DNA of 5,094 bases, taken from Pseudomonadota bacterium (GTDB taxonomy: Bacteria > Pseudomonadota > Alphaproteobacteria > Rhizobiales > Methylopilaceae). This document shows positions 1-5,094 of the stretch, piece by piece; within the stretch, counting starts at the first letter, position 1, and each line of letters starts with the position of its first letter. Under the pieces are notes generated by a model. It did not search any database. It saw only the letters and a program-made list of their open reading frames with translations, and had not been told where the DNA came from. The position numbers and the translations under genes are program-made. The stretch lies in NCBI GenBank assembly GCA_023389135.1, contig JAEWEX010000031.1, forward strand, positions 1 to 5,094, in the 5' to 3' direction.

Positions 1-1
1 G

Positions 2-631
2 GCCCCCTCCATCGCGGTCGCGCGCATGGCCATCACCGGCGGCGTCGGCATCAACGGCGCCATGGCCTCCGCCATCAATACGCTCGACCGCGTCCATGGC
101 GGCGCCGGCGAGCAGGCGGTCGAGCTCTATGCGGGGATAGACGCCGAGGCGGCCGGGCGGCCGGTGCCGGAGGCGGTCGCGGCCGTGCTGGCGCGACGGC
201 GCGAAGCCGGCGAGAAATACGTGCCGGGCTTCGGCCACCGCTTCCACCCGGTCGATCCGCGCGCGCCGCGGCTGCTGGCGCTGGTGGAGGCGGCTGCCGC
301 CGCCGGCACCGTCACGGGCCGGTTCGCCGCCATAGGACGCGCCGTCGAGGCGGCGCTGGAGGCGCGGGCGGGCCGCCGGATCCCCATGAACATCGACGGC
401 GCCACCGCCGTCGTCTACGCCGAGCTCGGCTTCCCGCCGCCGCTGTGCCGCGGCCTGTTCGTGCTGTCGCGCTCGGTGGGCATCCTCGCCCACGCCCATG
501 AGGAGAGCCTGTCGGGCGCGCGCAACAAGGGGCCGATCCCGAGGCAGTGGCTGTGGTCCTATGGCGGGCCCGCCGACCGAGAGCTTCCGGACGGCGCGTC
601 TCGCGCGTCCGGTGGAGAAGGTGCTGCATGA
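2..631 (+). CDS. Citryl-CoA lyase / citrate synthase-superfamily protein, C-terminal part (5' end outside window)
   Basis: The reading frame is open from base 2 (APSIAVARMAITGG...) to TGA at 629-631, giving 209 residues of a protein that begins upstream; the ATG at 26 is internal. Three segments match the citrate synthase fold and its catalytic triad: HGGAGE (His codon 95-97), PGFGHRFHPVDPRAPRL (His codon 236-238) and NIDGATAVVYAELGFPPP (Asp codon 395-397). All three catalytic positions are therefore kept. The GFGHRFHPVDPRA and NKGPIPR wording is that of the short citryl-CoA lyase group rather than housekeeping citrate synthase. Such enzymes cleave citryl-CoA to acetyl-CoA and oxaloacetate in the cytoplasm. 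The last 20 or so residues (after WSYGGP) are a Gly/Ala/Ser-rich tail of no clear function. Position directly ahead of a tricarboxylate transporter supports a role in catabolism of an imported acid. A methylcitrate- or citramalyl-CoA-type substrate is possible, so the family is firm and the exact substrate is not. Confidence 0.85.
   Translation, partial: APSIAVARMAITGGVGINGAMASAINTLDRVHGGAGEQAVELYAGIDAEAAGRPVPEAVAAVLARRREAGEKYVPGFGHRFHPVDPRAPRLLALVEAAAAAGTVTGRFAAIGRAVEAALEARAGRRIPMNIDGATAVVYAELGFPPPLCRGLFVLSRSVGILAHAHEESLSGARNKGPIPRQWLWSYGGPADRELPDGASRASGGEGAA
587..612 (+). promoter_or_regulatory. Bulged RNA hairpin at the end of the lyase gene, just before tctC
   Basis: CCGGACG (587-593) plus CGCG (595-598) pairs with CGCG (602-605) plus CGTCCGG (606-612). 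This makes an 11-bp GC-rich stem with one bulged G at 594 and a TCT loop (599-601). It lies in the last codons of the lyase gene, directly before a Shine-Dalgarno-like stretch at 614-621, and has no following T-tract, so it is not a classic terminator. It could protect an RNA end, pause ribosomes or polymerase, or set the expression difference between lyase and tctC. The pairing is seen directly; any function is inferred. Confidence 0.45.
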
Positions 632-654
632 AGCAGCGCGAGAGAGACCCTGAG

Positions 655-661
655 AGGGAGG
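655..661 (+). promoter_or_regulatory. Ribosome binding site of tctC
   Basis: AGGGAGG sits 5 bases before the ATG at 667, inside a purine-rich run (637-661). It is the strongest Shine-Dalgarno match in the operon and favours 667 as the tctC start. High translation would suit a binding protein that must outnumber its membrane partners. A second candidate, GGAGAAGG at 614-621, precedes an in-frame ATG at 628. Confidence 0.75.
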
Positions 662-666
662 TTTCA

Positions 667-1632
667 ATGGACCGTCGTGAATTCCTTATGTCCGCCGCCG
701 CGCTGGGCCTGGTGGCCGGCATGCCGCGCCTCGCCTTCGCGCAGGCCATGGACCAGATCGAGCTGTTCGTGCCCGCCGCCCCCGGCGGCGGCTGGGACCA
801 GACCGCGCGCGTCATGGAGCAGGTCATGCGCGCCGAGAAGCTGATCGGCTCCGCCCGCGTCACCAATGTCGGCGGCGCCGGCGGCACCATCGGCCTGCCG
901 CAGTTCGTCAACCAGTACAAGGGCGAGGGCAACGCCCTCATGACCGGCGGCATGGTCATGATCGGGGCCATCATCGCCAACAAGTCGGCGGTGGACCTGT
1001 CCGCGGTCACGCCGATCGCGCGCCTGACCGGCGAATTCGTCACCGTGGTGGTGCCGGCGGAATCCCCGCACCAGAACATGCAGGACCTGGTCGCCGCCCT
1101 GAAGAAGGACCCGGGCAGCGTGTCCTGGGCCGGCGGCTCGGCCGGCGGCACCGACCATATCCTGGCGGGCCTGATCGCCAAGGACCAGGGCGTCGATCCC
1201 ACCCAGGTGTCCTACGTGGCCTTCGCGGGCGGCGGCGAGGCGATGGCGGCCCTTCTCGGCAACCAGGTCACCTGCGGCGTCTCCGGCTGGGGCGAGTTCG
1301 CCGAGCAGATCGGCGCCGGCAAGCTGCGCGCGCTGGCCATCTCCGCGCCCGAGCGCGTGGACGGCATCGACGCGCCGACGCTGATCGAGCAGGGCATCAA
1401 TGTCGAGCTGCTGAACTGGCGCGGCGTGTTCGGCCCGCCGGAGCTGGACGCGGCCGAGAAGCAGGGCCTGGTCGATATCGTGACCAAGATGGCCAACTCC
1501 GAGACCTGGAAGAAGGAGCTCGCGACCCGCAACTGGGACAGCCTGTTCCTCGCCGGCGACGCGTTCGACGCTTACCTCAAGCAGGACATCGCGCGCATCC
1601 GCGGCATCCTCGAAGACCTCGGCCTGGCCTGA
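667..1632 (+). CDS. tctC: TctC: periplasmic tricarboxylate-binding protein of a TTT transporter (Bug family)
   Basis: This 321-residue protein has the usual length for the Bug/TctC family of extracytoplasmic solute receptors. The N-terminus is an export signal: a twin-arginine-like DRREFLM (residues 2-8), a hydrophobic stretch (9-18) and a likely cleavage site at AFA-QA (after about residue 25). Family motifs follow: FVPAAPGGGWDQTAR (34-48) in the first ligand-binding loop, NVGGAGGTIGL (67-77), MTGGMVMIGAI (92-102) and SWAGGSAGGTDH (153-164). The mature protein should bind a carboxylate in the periplasm and deliver it to TctA/TctB. The start at 667 is chosen for its strong ribosome binding site and typical signal peptide. 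An in-frame ATG at 628 overlaps the lyase stop (ATGA) and would add 13 charged residues. The gene lies 35 bases after the lyase and 10 before tctB. The family is certain; the ligand (citrate or another di/tricarboxylate) is inferred from neighbours only. Confidence 0.95.
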   Translation: MDRREFLMSAAALGLVAGMPRLAFAQAMDQIELFVPAAPGGGWDQTARVMEQVMRAEKLIGSARVTNVGGAGGTIGLPQFVNQYKGEGNALMTGGMVMIGAIIANKSAVDLSAVTPIARLTGEFVTVVVPAESPHQNMQDLVAALKKDPGSVSWAGGSAGGTDHILAGLIAKDQGVDPTQVSYVAFAGGGEAMAALLGNQVTCGVSGWGEFAEQIGAGKLRALAISAPERVDGIDAPTLIEQGINVELLNWRGVFGPPELDAAEKQGLVDIVTKMANSETWKKELATRNWDSLFLAGDAFDAYLKQDIARIRGILEDLGLA

Positions 1633-1642
1633 GGCCCGCGCC

Positions 1643-2122
1643 ATGTCCACCAACCGGGGATACGGCCTCCATGCCGTATCGCTCGGCGTCATCGCGATCG
1701 GGATCGGCGTGGTCTACGGGACCACGCTGATCCCGGTGACGCCGATCTCAGCCAGGGTCGGGCCGACCATCTTCCCCTTCGCGGTCGGCGCGATCCTCAT
1801 CGTGCTGGGGGCGCTGCTGATGCGCGACGCCCTCGCGCGCAACTGGGACTGCGAGGCGACCGACCCCGAAGCGCCGTCCCCGGACCTCGTGCCGCTCGGC
1901 TGGGTCGCCGCCGGGCTGGTGCTCAACCTCGTCCTGATCAAGCCGCTCGGCTTCATCCTGTCGTCCACCATCATGTATATCTTCGTCGCCCAGGGCTTTG
2001 GCGCGCGGCGTCTTTGGCTGGCGGCCCTGGTCGGCTTCGCGCTCGCATTGCTCGCCTATTTCGGCTTCGCGCAACTGCTCGGCCTGCGCATGGGCGGCGG
2101 CCTCATAGAGGACATGATCTGA
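1643..2122 (+). CDS. tctB: TctB: small membrane subunit of the TTT transporter
   Basis: This 159-residue hydrophobic protein fits the TctB family in size and layout. Membrane segments are visible at about residues 8-28, 41-62, 85-116 (long, with a K-P-L-G break near 100-103) and 124-147. A hydrophilic loop rich in Asp, Glu and Pro (about 66-82) separates the two halves, as is usual for TctB. TctB pairs with TctA in the inner membrane; its precise mechanistic role is less well understood than that of TctA or TctC. Sequence conservation in this family is weak, so much of the confidence comes from its place between tctC and tctA. The gene starts 10 bases after the tctC stop. A short GAGG (1631-1634) overlapping that stop is the only ribosome-binding candidate, 8 bases from the ATG, so translation is probably coupled to tctC. 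Confidence 0.92.
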   Translation: MSTNRGYGLHAVSLGVIAIGIGVVYGTTLIPVTPISARVGPTIFPFAVGAILIVLGALLMRDALARNWDCEATDPEAPSPDLVPLGWVAAGLVLNLVLIKPLGFILSSTIMYIFVAQGFGARRLWLAALVGFALALLAYFGFAQLLGLRMGGGLIEDMI

Positions 2123-2123
2123 C

Positions 2124-3650
2124 ATGGAAGCGTTCGCCGATCTCGCGGGCGGTTTCGCCACCGCGCTGACGCCGATCAACCTGATGTGGGCGCTGATCGG
2201 CGTCACGCTCGGCACGGCGGTGGGCGTGCTGCCGGGGCTCGGCCCCGCGCTCACCATCGCCCTTCTGCTGCCGATCACCTTCCAGGTGGAGGCGACGGCC
2301 GCCTTCATCGTCTTCGCCGGCATCTATTTCGGCGCCATGTTCGGCGGCTCGACCACCTCGATCCTGATCAACACGCCGGGCGAGAGCGCGACCATCGTCA
2401 CCGCGCTCGAGGGCTTCAAGATGGCCAAGAAGGGCCGCGGCGGCCCGGCGCTGGCCACGGCCGCCATCGGCTCCTTCGTCGCCGGCACCATCGGCGTGAT
2501 CGGCATCACCCTGCTGGCGCCGGTCATCGTCTCCTTTGCGCTCCGGTTCTCGCCGGCGGACTATTTCGCGCTGATGCTGGTGGCGTTCGTCACGGTCTCC
2601 GCGGTGCTGGGCTCGTCCGCGGTGCGCGGGCTGACCGCGCTCGCCATCGGACTGGCCATCGGGCTGATCGGCGTCGACCTCCAGACCGGGCAGGCCCGCT
2701 TCGCCTTCGGCCAGTTCGAACTCCTGGACGGCATCGACGTGGTGATCGTCTGCGTCGGCCTGTTCGCGGTCGGCGAGACGCTGCATCTGGCCACCCGCTA
2801 CCGCAAGCAGAACGAGGAGATCATCCCGATCAAGGGCTCGATCTGGATGAACGCGCAGGACTGGGCGCGCTCCTGGAAGGCATGGCTCCGCGGCGCCTTC
2901 ATAGGCTTCCCCATCGGCGCGATGCCGGCAGGCGGCGCCGAGATCCCGACCTTCCTCAGCTACTACACGGAGAAGCGGCTCTCGAAGCATCCGGAGGAGT
3001 TCGGCCAAGGCGCCATCGAGGGCGTGGCGGGACCCGAGGCCGCCAACAACGCGTCCGCCGCCGGCGTGTTCGTCCCGCTCCTGACGCTCGGCCTGCCGAC
3101 CTCCGCGACCGCGGCCATCATGCTCTCCGCGTTCCAGAGCTACGGCATCAATCCCGGCCCGCAATTGCTCGTCAGCCAGGCGGACCTGGTGTGGGCCCTG
3201 ATCGCCAGCCTGTACATCGCCAACGTCATGCTGCTGGTGCTGAACCTGCCCCTGGTCGGCATCTGGGTGCAGATCCTCAAGATCCCCACTCCCTACCTCT
3301 ATGCCGGCATCCTGGTGTTCGCGACCATCGGCACATACGGCATCAGCCGCTCGGTGTTCGACCTGGCCCTGCTCTATGGCATCGGCGTCATGGGCTTCAT
3401 CATGCGCCGCTACGACTTCCCGACCAGTCCGGTGGTGATCGGGATGATCCTGGGGCCGCTCGCCGAGCAGCAGTTCCGCCGCGCCATGACCATCAGCCAG
3501 GGCGACATGACCGTGTTCCTGACGCGGCCGATCTCGGTGACCCTGATCCTGATCGCCATCCTGGCGCTGGTCGTGCCGGCGGTGCTGCGGTGGCGGGCGC
3601 GGCGGCGGGCGGAGGCCGAGGCGCAGATCGACGCCCAGCGCACCTCCTGA
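2124..3650 (+). CDS. tctA: TctA: large membrane subunit (permease) of the TTT transporter
   Basis: This 508-residue protein has the standard TctA length and is full of membrane segments. Hallmark motifs are [17 protein letters not shown] (residues 34-50), the conserved [20 protein letters not shown] block (66-85) running into [20 protein letters not shown], and in the second half [12 protein letters not shown] (303-314) followed by [13 protein letters not shown] (322-334). The two halves echo each other (see findings), as expected for an internally duplicated carrier. TctA is the transport pathway and uses the proton or sodium gradient to import the carboxylate delivered by TctC. The C-terminus is a short Arg-rich then Glu/Ala-rich tail (about 489-508), probably cytoplasmic. 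Its ATG begins one base after the tctB stop (TGAcATG); AGAGGA at 2107-2112 lies 11 bases upstream, slightly far, so reinitiation after tctB is likely. The gene converges on the MATE gene with a 7-base gap. Nothing suggests disruption. Confidence 0.96.
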   Translation: MEAFADLAGGFATALTPINLMWALIGVTLGTAVGVLPGLGPALTIALLLPITFQVEATAAFIVFAGIYFGAMFGGSTTSILINTPGESATIVTALEGFKMAKKGRGGPALATAAIGSFVAGTIGVIGITLLAPVIVSFALRFSPADYFALMLVAFVTVSAVLGSSAVRGLTALAIGLAIGLIGVDLQTGQARFAFGQFELLDGIDVVIVCVGLFAVGETLHLATRYRKQNEEIIPIKGSIWMNAQDWARSWKAWLRGAFIGFPIGAMPAGGAEIPTFLSYYTEKRLSKHPEEFGQGAIEGVAGPEAANNASAAGVFVPLLTLGLPTSATAAIMLSAFQSYGINPGPQLLVSQADLVWALIASLYIANVMLLVLNLPLVGIWVQILKIPTPYLYAGILVFATIGTYGISRSVFDLALLYGIGVMGFIMRRYDFPTSPVVIGMILGPLAEQQFRRAMTISQGDMTVFLTRPISVTLILIAILALVVPAVLRWRARRRAEAEAQIDAQRTS

Positions 3651-3657
3651 CGCCCGC

Positions 3658-5004
3658 TCAGCCCGCCGGGAAGCTCCGGCGGGCGAGCCCGGGGAGCGCA
3701 AGCCCCTGGAACAGTCCCCGTGCGCCCAGAAACACCAGCAGGGCCGCCCACAGCCCGTGATTGCCGAAGGCGGGGGTGAGGACCGCCCAGGCGGCGAGGA
3801 ACACGGCCAGCGACGCGATCATCAGGTTGCGCATGGCCGCGCCCCAGGTGGCGCCCACATAGACGCCGTCATAGACGAAGGCCATGACGCCCAGCACCGG
3901 GGTCAGCGCCGCATAGGGCAGGAAGGTGCGGGCGGCCGCGCGCACCTCCTCGCTGGTGGTCATCAGGTCGACCGCGCCGCCGCCGCCGAGCCAGACCGCC
4001 ATGCCGAGCGACAGCGCGAGGCCCACGCCCCACAGCGACGCCAGGGCCACCGCCCGTCGGAACGCCGCGCGGTTGCGCGCGCCGACGGCCGCGCCGCAGA
4101 GCTGCTCGGCGGCGGTGGCGATGCCGTCGAGGAAATAGGCCCCCACCAGGAACAGGTTCATGAGCACCGCATTGGCGGCGAGCTGGACGTCCCCGAGCCG
4201 CGCGCCCTGCGCCGCGAAGAAGGCGAAGGCGAACACCAGCGACAGCGAGCGGATCATGATGTCGCGGCCGACCGCGACGGTCGCCACCATTCGGGCGCGG
4301 TCGAGCACCACCGCCCGGGGCACGGACAGCCGGCCACCGAGGGCGCGCCAGGCCAGCGCGCCGCCCAGCACCACGGTCGCCGCCTCGCCGATCACGGTGC
4401 CCAGCGCCACGCCCGCCACGCCCATGCCGAGGCCGAGCACCAGCGCGACGTTGAGGCAGATGTTGAGGCCGTTGAGGAAGACCTGGAGGAGAAGGCCGGT
4501 GCCGGCCTCGCCGCGCCCGAGGAACCAGCCGAGGATGGCGTAGTTGGCGAAGGCCAACGGGGCGGACCAGATGCGGATGGCGAAATACTCGCGCGCCGCA
4601 GCGTCCACGGCCGGGCTCGCGCCCATTGCGCGGTGGGCGATCTCGCCGACGGGCCATTGCAGCGCGGCCAGCGCCACGCCGCAGGCCGCGGCGATCAGCA
4701 GGGCGCGGGCGAGGCTGGCGCGCATCTCCGTGTCGTCGCCGGCCCCCACCGCCTGCGCGGTCAGCCCCGTGGTTCCCATGCGGAGGAAACCGAAACCCCA
4801 GAACACGAAGTCGAAGATGACCGAGCCGAGCGCGACCGCGCCGATCAGCGCCGCATCGCCGAGCTGGCCGATCACGGCGGTGTCCGCGACGCCGAGCAGC
4901 GGCGTGGACAGGTGCGCCAGCGTCATGGGCGCCGCGATCGCCAGGACGCGGGCGTGGCTGACCTCGACCGGGCGCCCGCCGCGGGTGTCGCGCCCCGCCG
5001 TCAC
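3658..5004 (-). CDS. MATE family efflux transporter (DinF-like)
   Basis: This 448-residue polytopic membrane protein has the length and 12-helix character of MATE multidrug/toxin exporters, which expel cationic or other small compounds in exchange for protons or sodium. The first helix region STPLLGVADTAVIGQLGD (residues 33-50) carries the Asp (41) typical of DinF-like MATE proteins, followed by MGTTGLTAQAVGAGD (76-90). The second half repeats the pattern with LGDVQLAANAVLMNLFLVG (270-288) and ATAAEQLCGAAVGARNR (296-312), consistent with the two-fold MATE fold. Translation starts at GTG (5004-5002). The frame has a stop 13 codons upstream and no ATG between, and the next Met (27) falls inside the first helix, so GTG is the best start. 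No convincing ribosome binding site is seen; the preceding gene ends 16 bases upstream, so coupling is likely. The substrate cannot be predicted, and nothing links it to the citrate-type cassette except convergent position. Confidence 0.93.
   Translation of the reverse strand: MTAGRDTRGGRPVEVSHARVLAIAAPMTLAHLSTPLLGVADTAVIGQLGDAALIGAVALGSVIFDFVFWGFGFLRMGTTGLTAQAVGAGDDTEMRASLARALLIAAACGVALAALQWPVGEIAHRAMGASPAVDAAAREYFAIRIWSAPLAFANYAILGWFLGRGEAGTGLLLQVFLNGLNICLNVALVLGLGMGVAGVALGTVIGEAATVVLGGALAWRALGGRLSVPRAVVLDRARMVATVAVGRDIMIRSLSLVFAFAFFAAQGARLGDVQLAANAVLMNLFLVGAYFLDGIATAAEQLCGAAVGARNRAAFRRAVALASLWGVGLALSLGMAVWLGGGGAVDLMTTSEEVRAAARTFLPYAALTPVLGVMAFVYDGVYVGATWGAAMRNLMIASLAVFLAAWAVLTPAFGNHGLWAALLVFLGARGLFQGLALPGLARRSFPAG
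3661..3684. terminator. Candidate bidirectional hairpin at the convergent tctA/MATE junction
   Basis: GCCCGCCGG (3661-3669) and CCGGCGGGC (3676-3684) form a perfect 9-bp inverted repeat around a 6-base loop (GAAGCT). It begins 10 bases past the tctA stop codon and covers the last codons of the MATE gene (ARRSFPAG). Being symmetrical, it would fold in transcripts from both strands. There is no T-tract on either side, so this is at best a U-poor or Rho-assisted terminator or an RNA 3'-end stabiliser. The structure is seen directly; the role is inferred from position. Confidence 0.45.
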
Positions 5005-5020
5005 GGCCGGGCGGCGCGTC

Positions 5021-5094
5021 TCAGCGCCGTCCGGAGCGCATCAGGCGCAGGATCAGCCAGATCGGGAACACGATGACCGCGCCCAGCAGGAACC
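5021..5094 (-). CDS. C-terminal end of a small membrane protein (5' part outside window); possibly DUF6460-like
   Basis: On the minus strand an open frame enters from the window edge and ends at TGA (5023-5021). It encodes FLLGAVIVFPIWLILRLMRS then GRR, that is, one hydrophobic helix followed by a positively charged tail, as at the C-terminus of an inner-membrane protein with its end in the cytoplasm. The pattern resembles the ending of small alphaproteobacterial DUF6460 proteins (L-L-G-A-x-I-V-x-P-x-x-L-x-L-R-L), but this rests on memory and 23 residues. It ends 16 bases before the MATE GTG start in the same direction, so the two are probably cotranscribed. Confidence 0.55.
   Translation of the reverse strand, partial: FLLGAVIVFPIWLILRLMRSGRR

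Noticed and set aside
632..666. Possible promoter in the lyase-tctC gap
   Set aside because: The 35 bases are purine-rich ribosome-binding sequence; no -35/-10-like pair is visible, though a promoter inside the lyase gene cannot be excluded.
1129..1149. Direct repeat of GCCGGCGGC separated by 3 bases
   Set aside because: It simply encodes the AGGSAGG part of the conserved TctC motif with the preferred GC-rich codons, so it is a coding consequence rather than a binding site.
312..1202. Minus-strand frame across the lyase/tctC junction (296 codons)
   Set aside because: Arg/Pro/Ser/Thr-rich shadow translation spanning two real genes; no recognisable motif.
664..1692. Minus-strand frame opposite tctC (342 codons)
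   Set aside because: Antisense shadow: no start signal, no domain, and it fully overlaps the confident TctC gene.
2103..3701. Long open frame on the minus strand (532 codons) opposite tctA
   Set aside because: It is a by-product of high GC and the codon pattern of tctA. The translation is almost entirely Arg, Asp, Gly, His, Gln and Ala with no recognisable domain, while the plus strand encodes a clear TctA.
2186..3760. Long plus-strand frame overlapping tctA (524 codons)
   Set aside because: Out-of-frame reading of tctA running into antisense of MATE; Arg/His/Gly-rich low-complexity product with no family signature.
3757..5076. Long plus-strand frame antisense to the MATE gene (439 codons)
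   Set aside because: Composition is Arg/His/Glu/Gly-rich without hydrophobic core segments, as expected for the shadow of a GC-rich membrane-protein gene; the minus-strand MATE motifs are decisive.
1..5094. tRNA/rRNA genes, CRISPR arrays, transposon ends or phage features
   Set aside because: No repeat-spacer pattern, tRNA-like cloverleaf, terminal inverted repeats with target duplication, or transposase/integrase motifs were seen; the window is filled by ordinary genes of uniform composition.

Overview
The window is very GC-rich (roughly 70% by eye), densely packed, and uses G/C third positions throughout. Gene content and protein style suggest a free-living alphaproteobacterium, perhaps Hyphomicrobiales (Rhizobiales) or Rhodospirillales. 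This assignment is inferred from composition and remembered family resemblance; there is no marker gene in the window.

Layout. The plus strand carries four co-oriented genes: the 3' part of a citrate-synthase-superfamily gene, probably citryl-CoA lyase (2-631); tctC, a periplasmic tricarboxylate-binding protein (667-1632); tctB, the small membrane subunit (1643-2122); and tctA, the large membrane subunit (2124-3650). Together tctC, tctB and tctA encode a complete tripartite tricarboxylate transporter (TTT family). Gaps are 35, 10 and 1 bases, so the four genes look like one operon whose promoter lies upstream of the window. The minus strand carries a complete MATE-family efflux transporter (5004-3658) that converges on tctA with only 7 bases between the stop codons. 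Upstream of it on the same strand is the last 23 codons of a small membrane protein (5094-5021).

How the genes work together. TctC would capture a carboxylate in the periplasm and TctA/TctB would import it using the ion gradient. A CoA ligase or CoA transferase encoded elsewhere would activate it, and the lyase would cleave the CoA thioester into acetyl-CoA plus a keto acid (oxaloacetate if the substrate is citrate). The substrate is inferred from context only. The MATE transporter belongs to a separate, oppositely oriented unit.

Non-coding signals are modest. There is a strong bulged hairpin at the end of the lyase gene just before tctC, two competing ribosome-binding-site/start pairs for tctC, and a perfect 9-bp inverted repeat at the convergent tctA/MATE junction. 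I found no RNA genes, mobile elements, CRISPR arrays or novel defence-like system. No stretch over 300 bases lacks a gene. The region is best read as an ordinary metabolic and transport locus with a few regulatory details worth checking.
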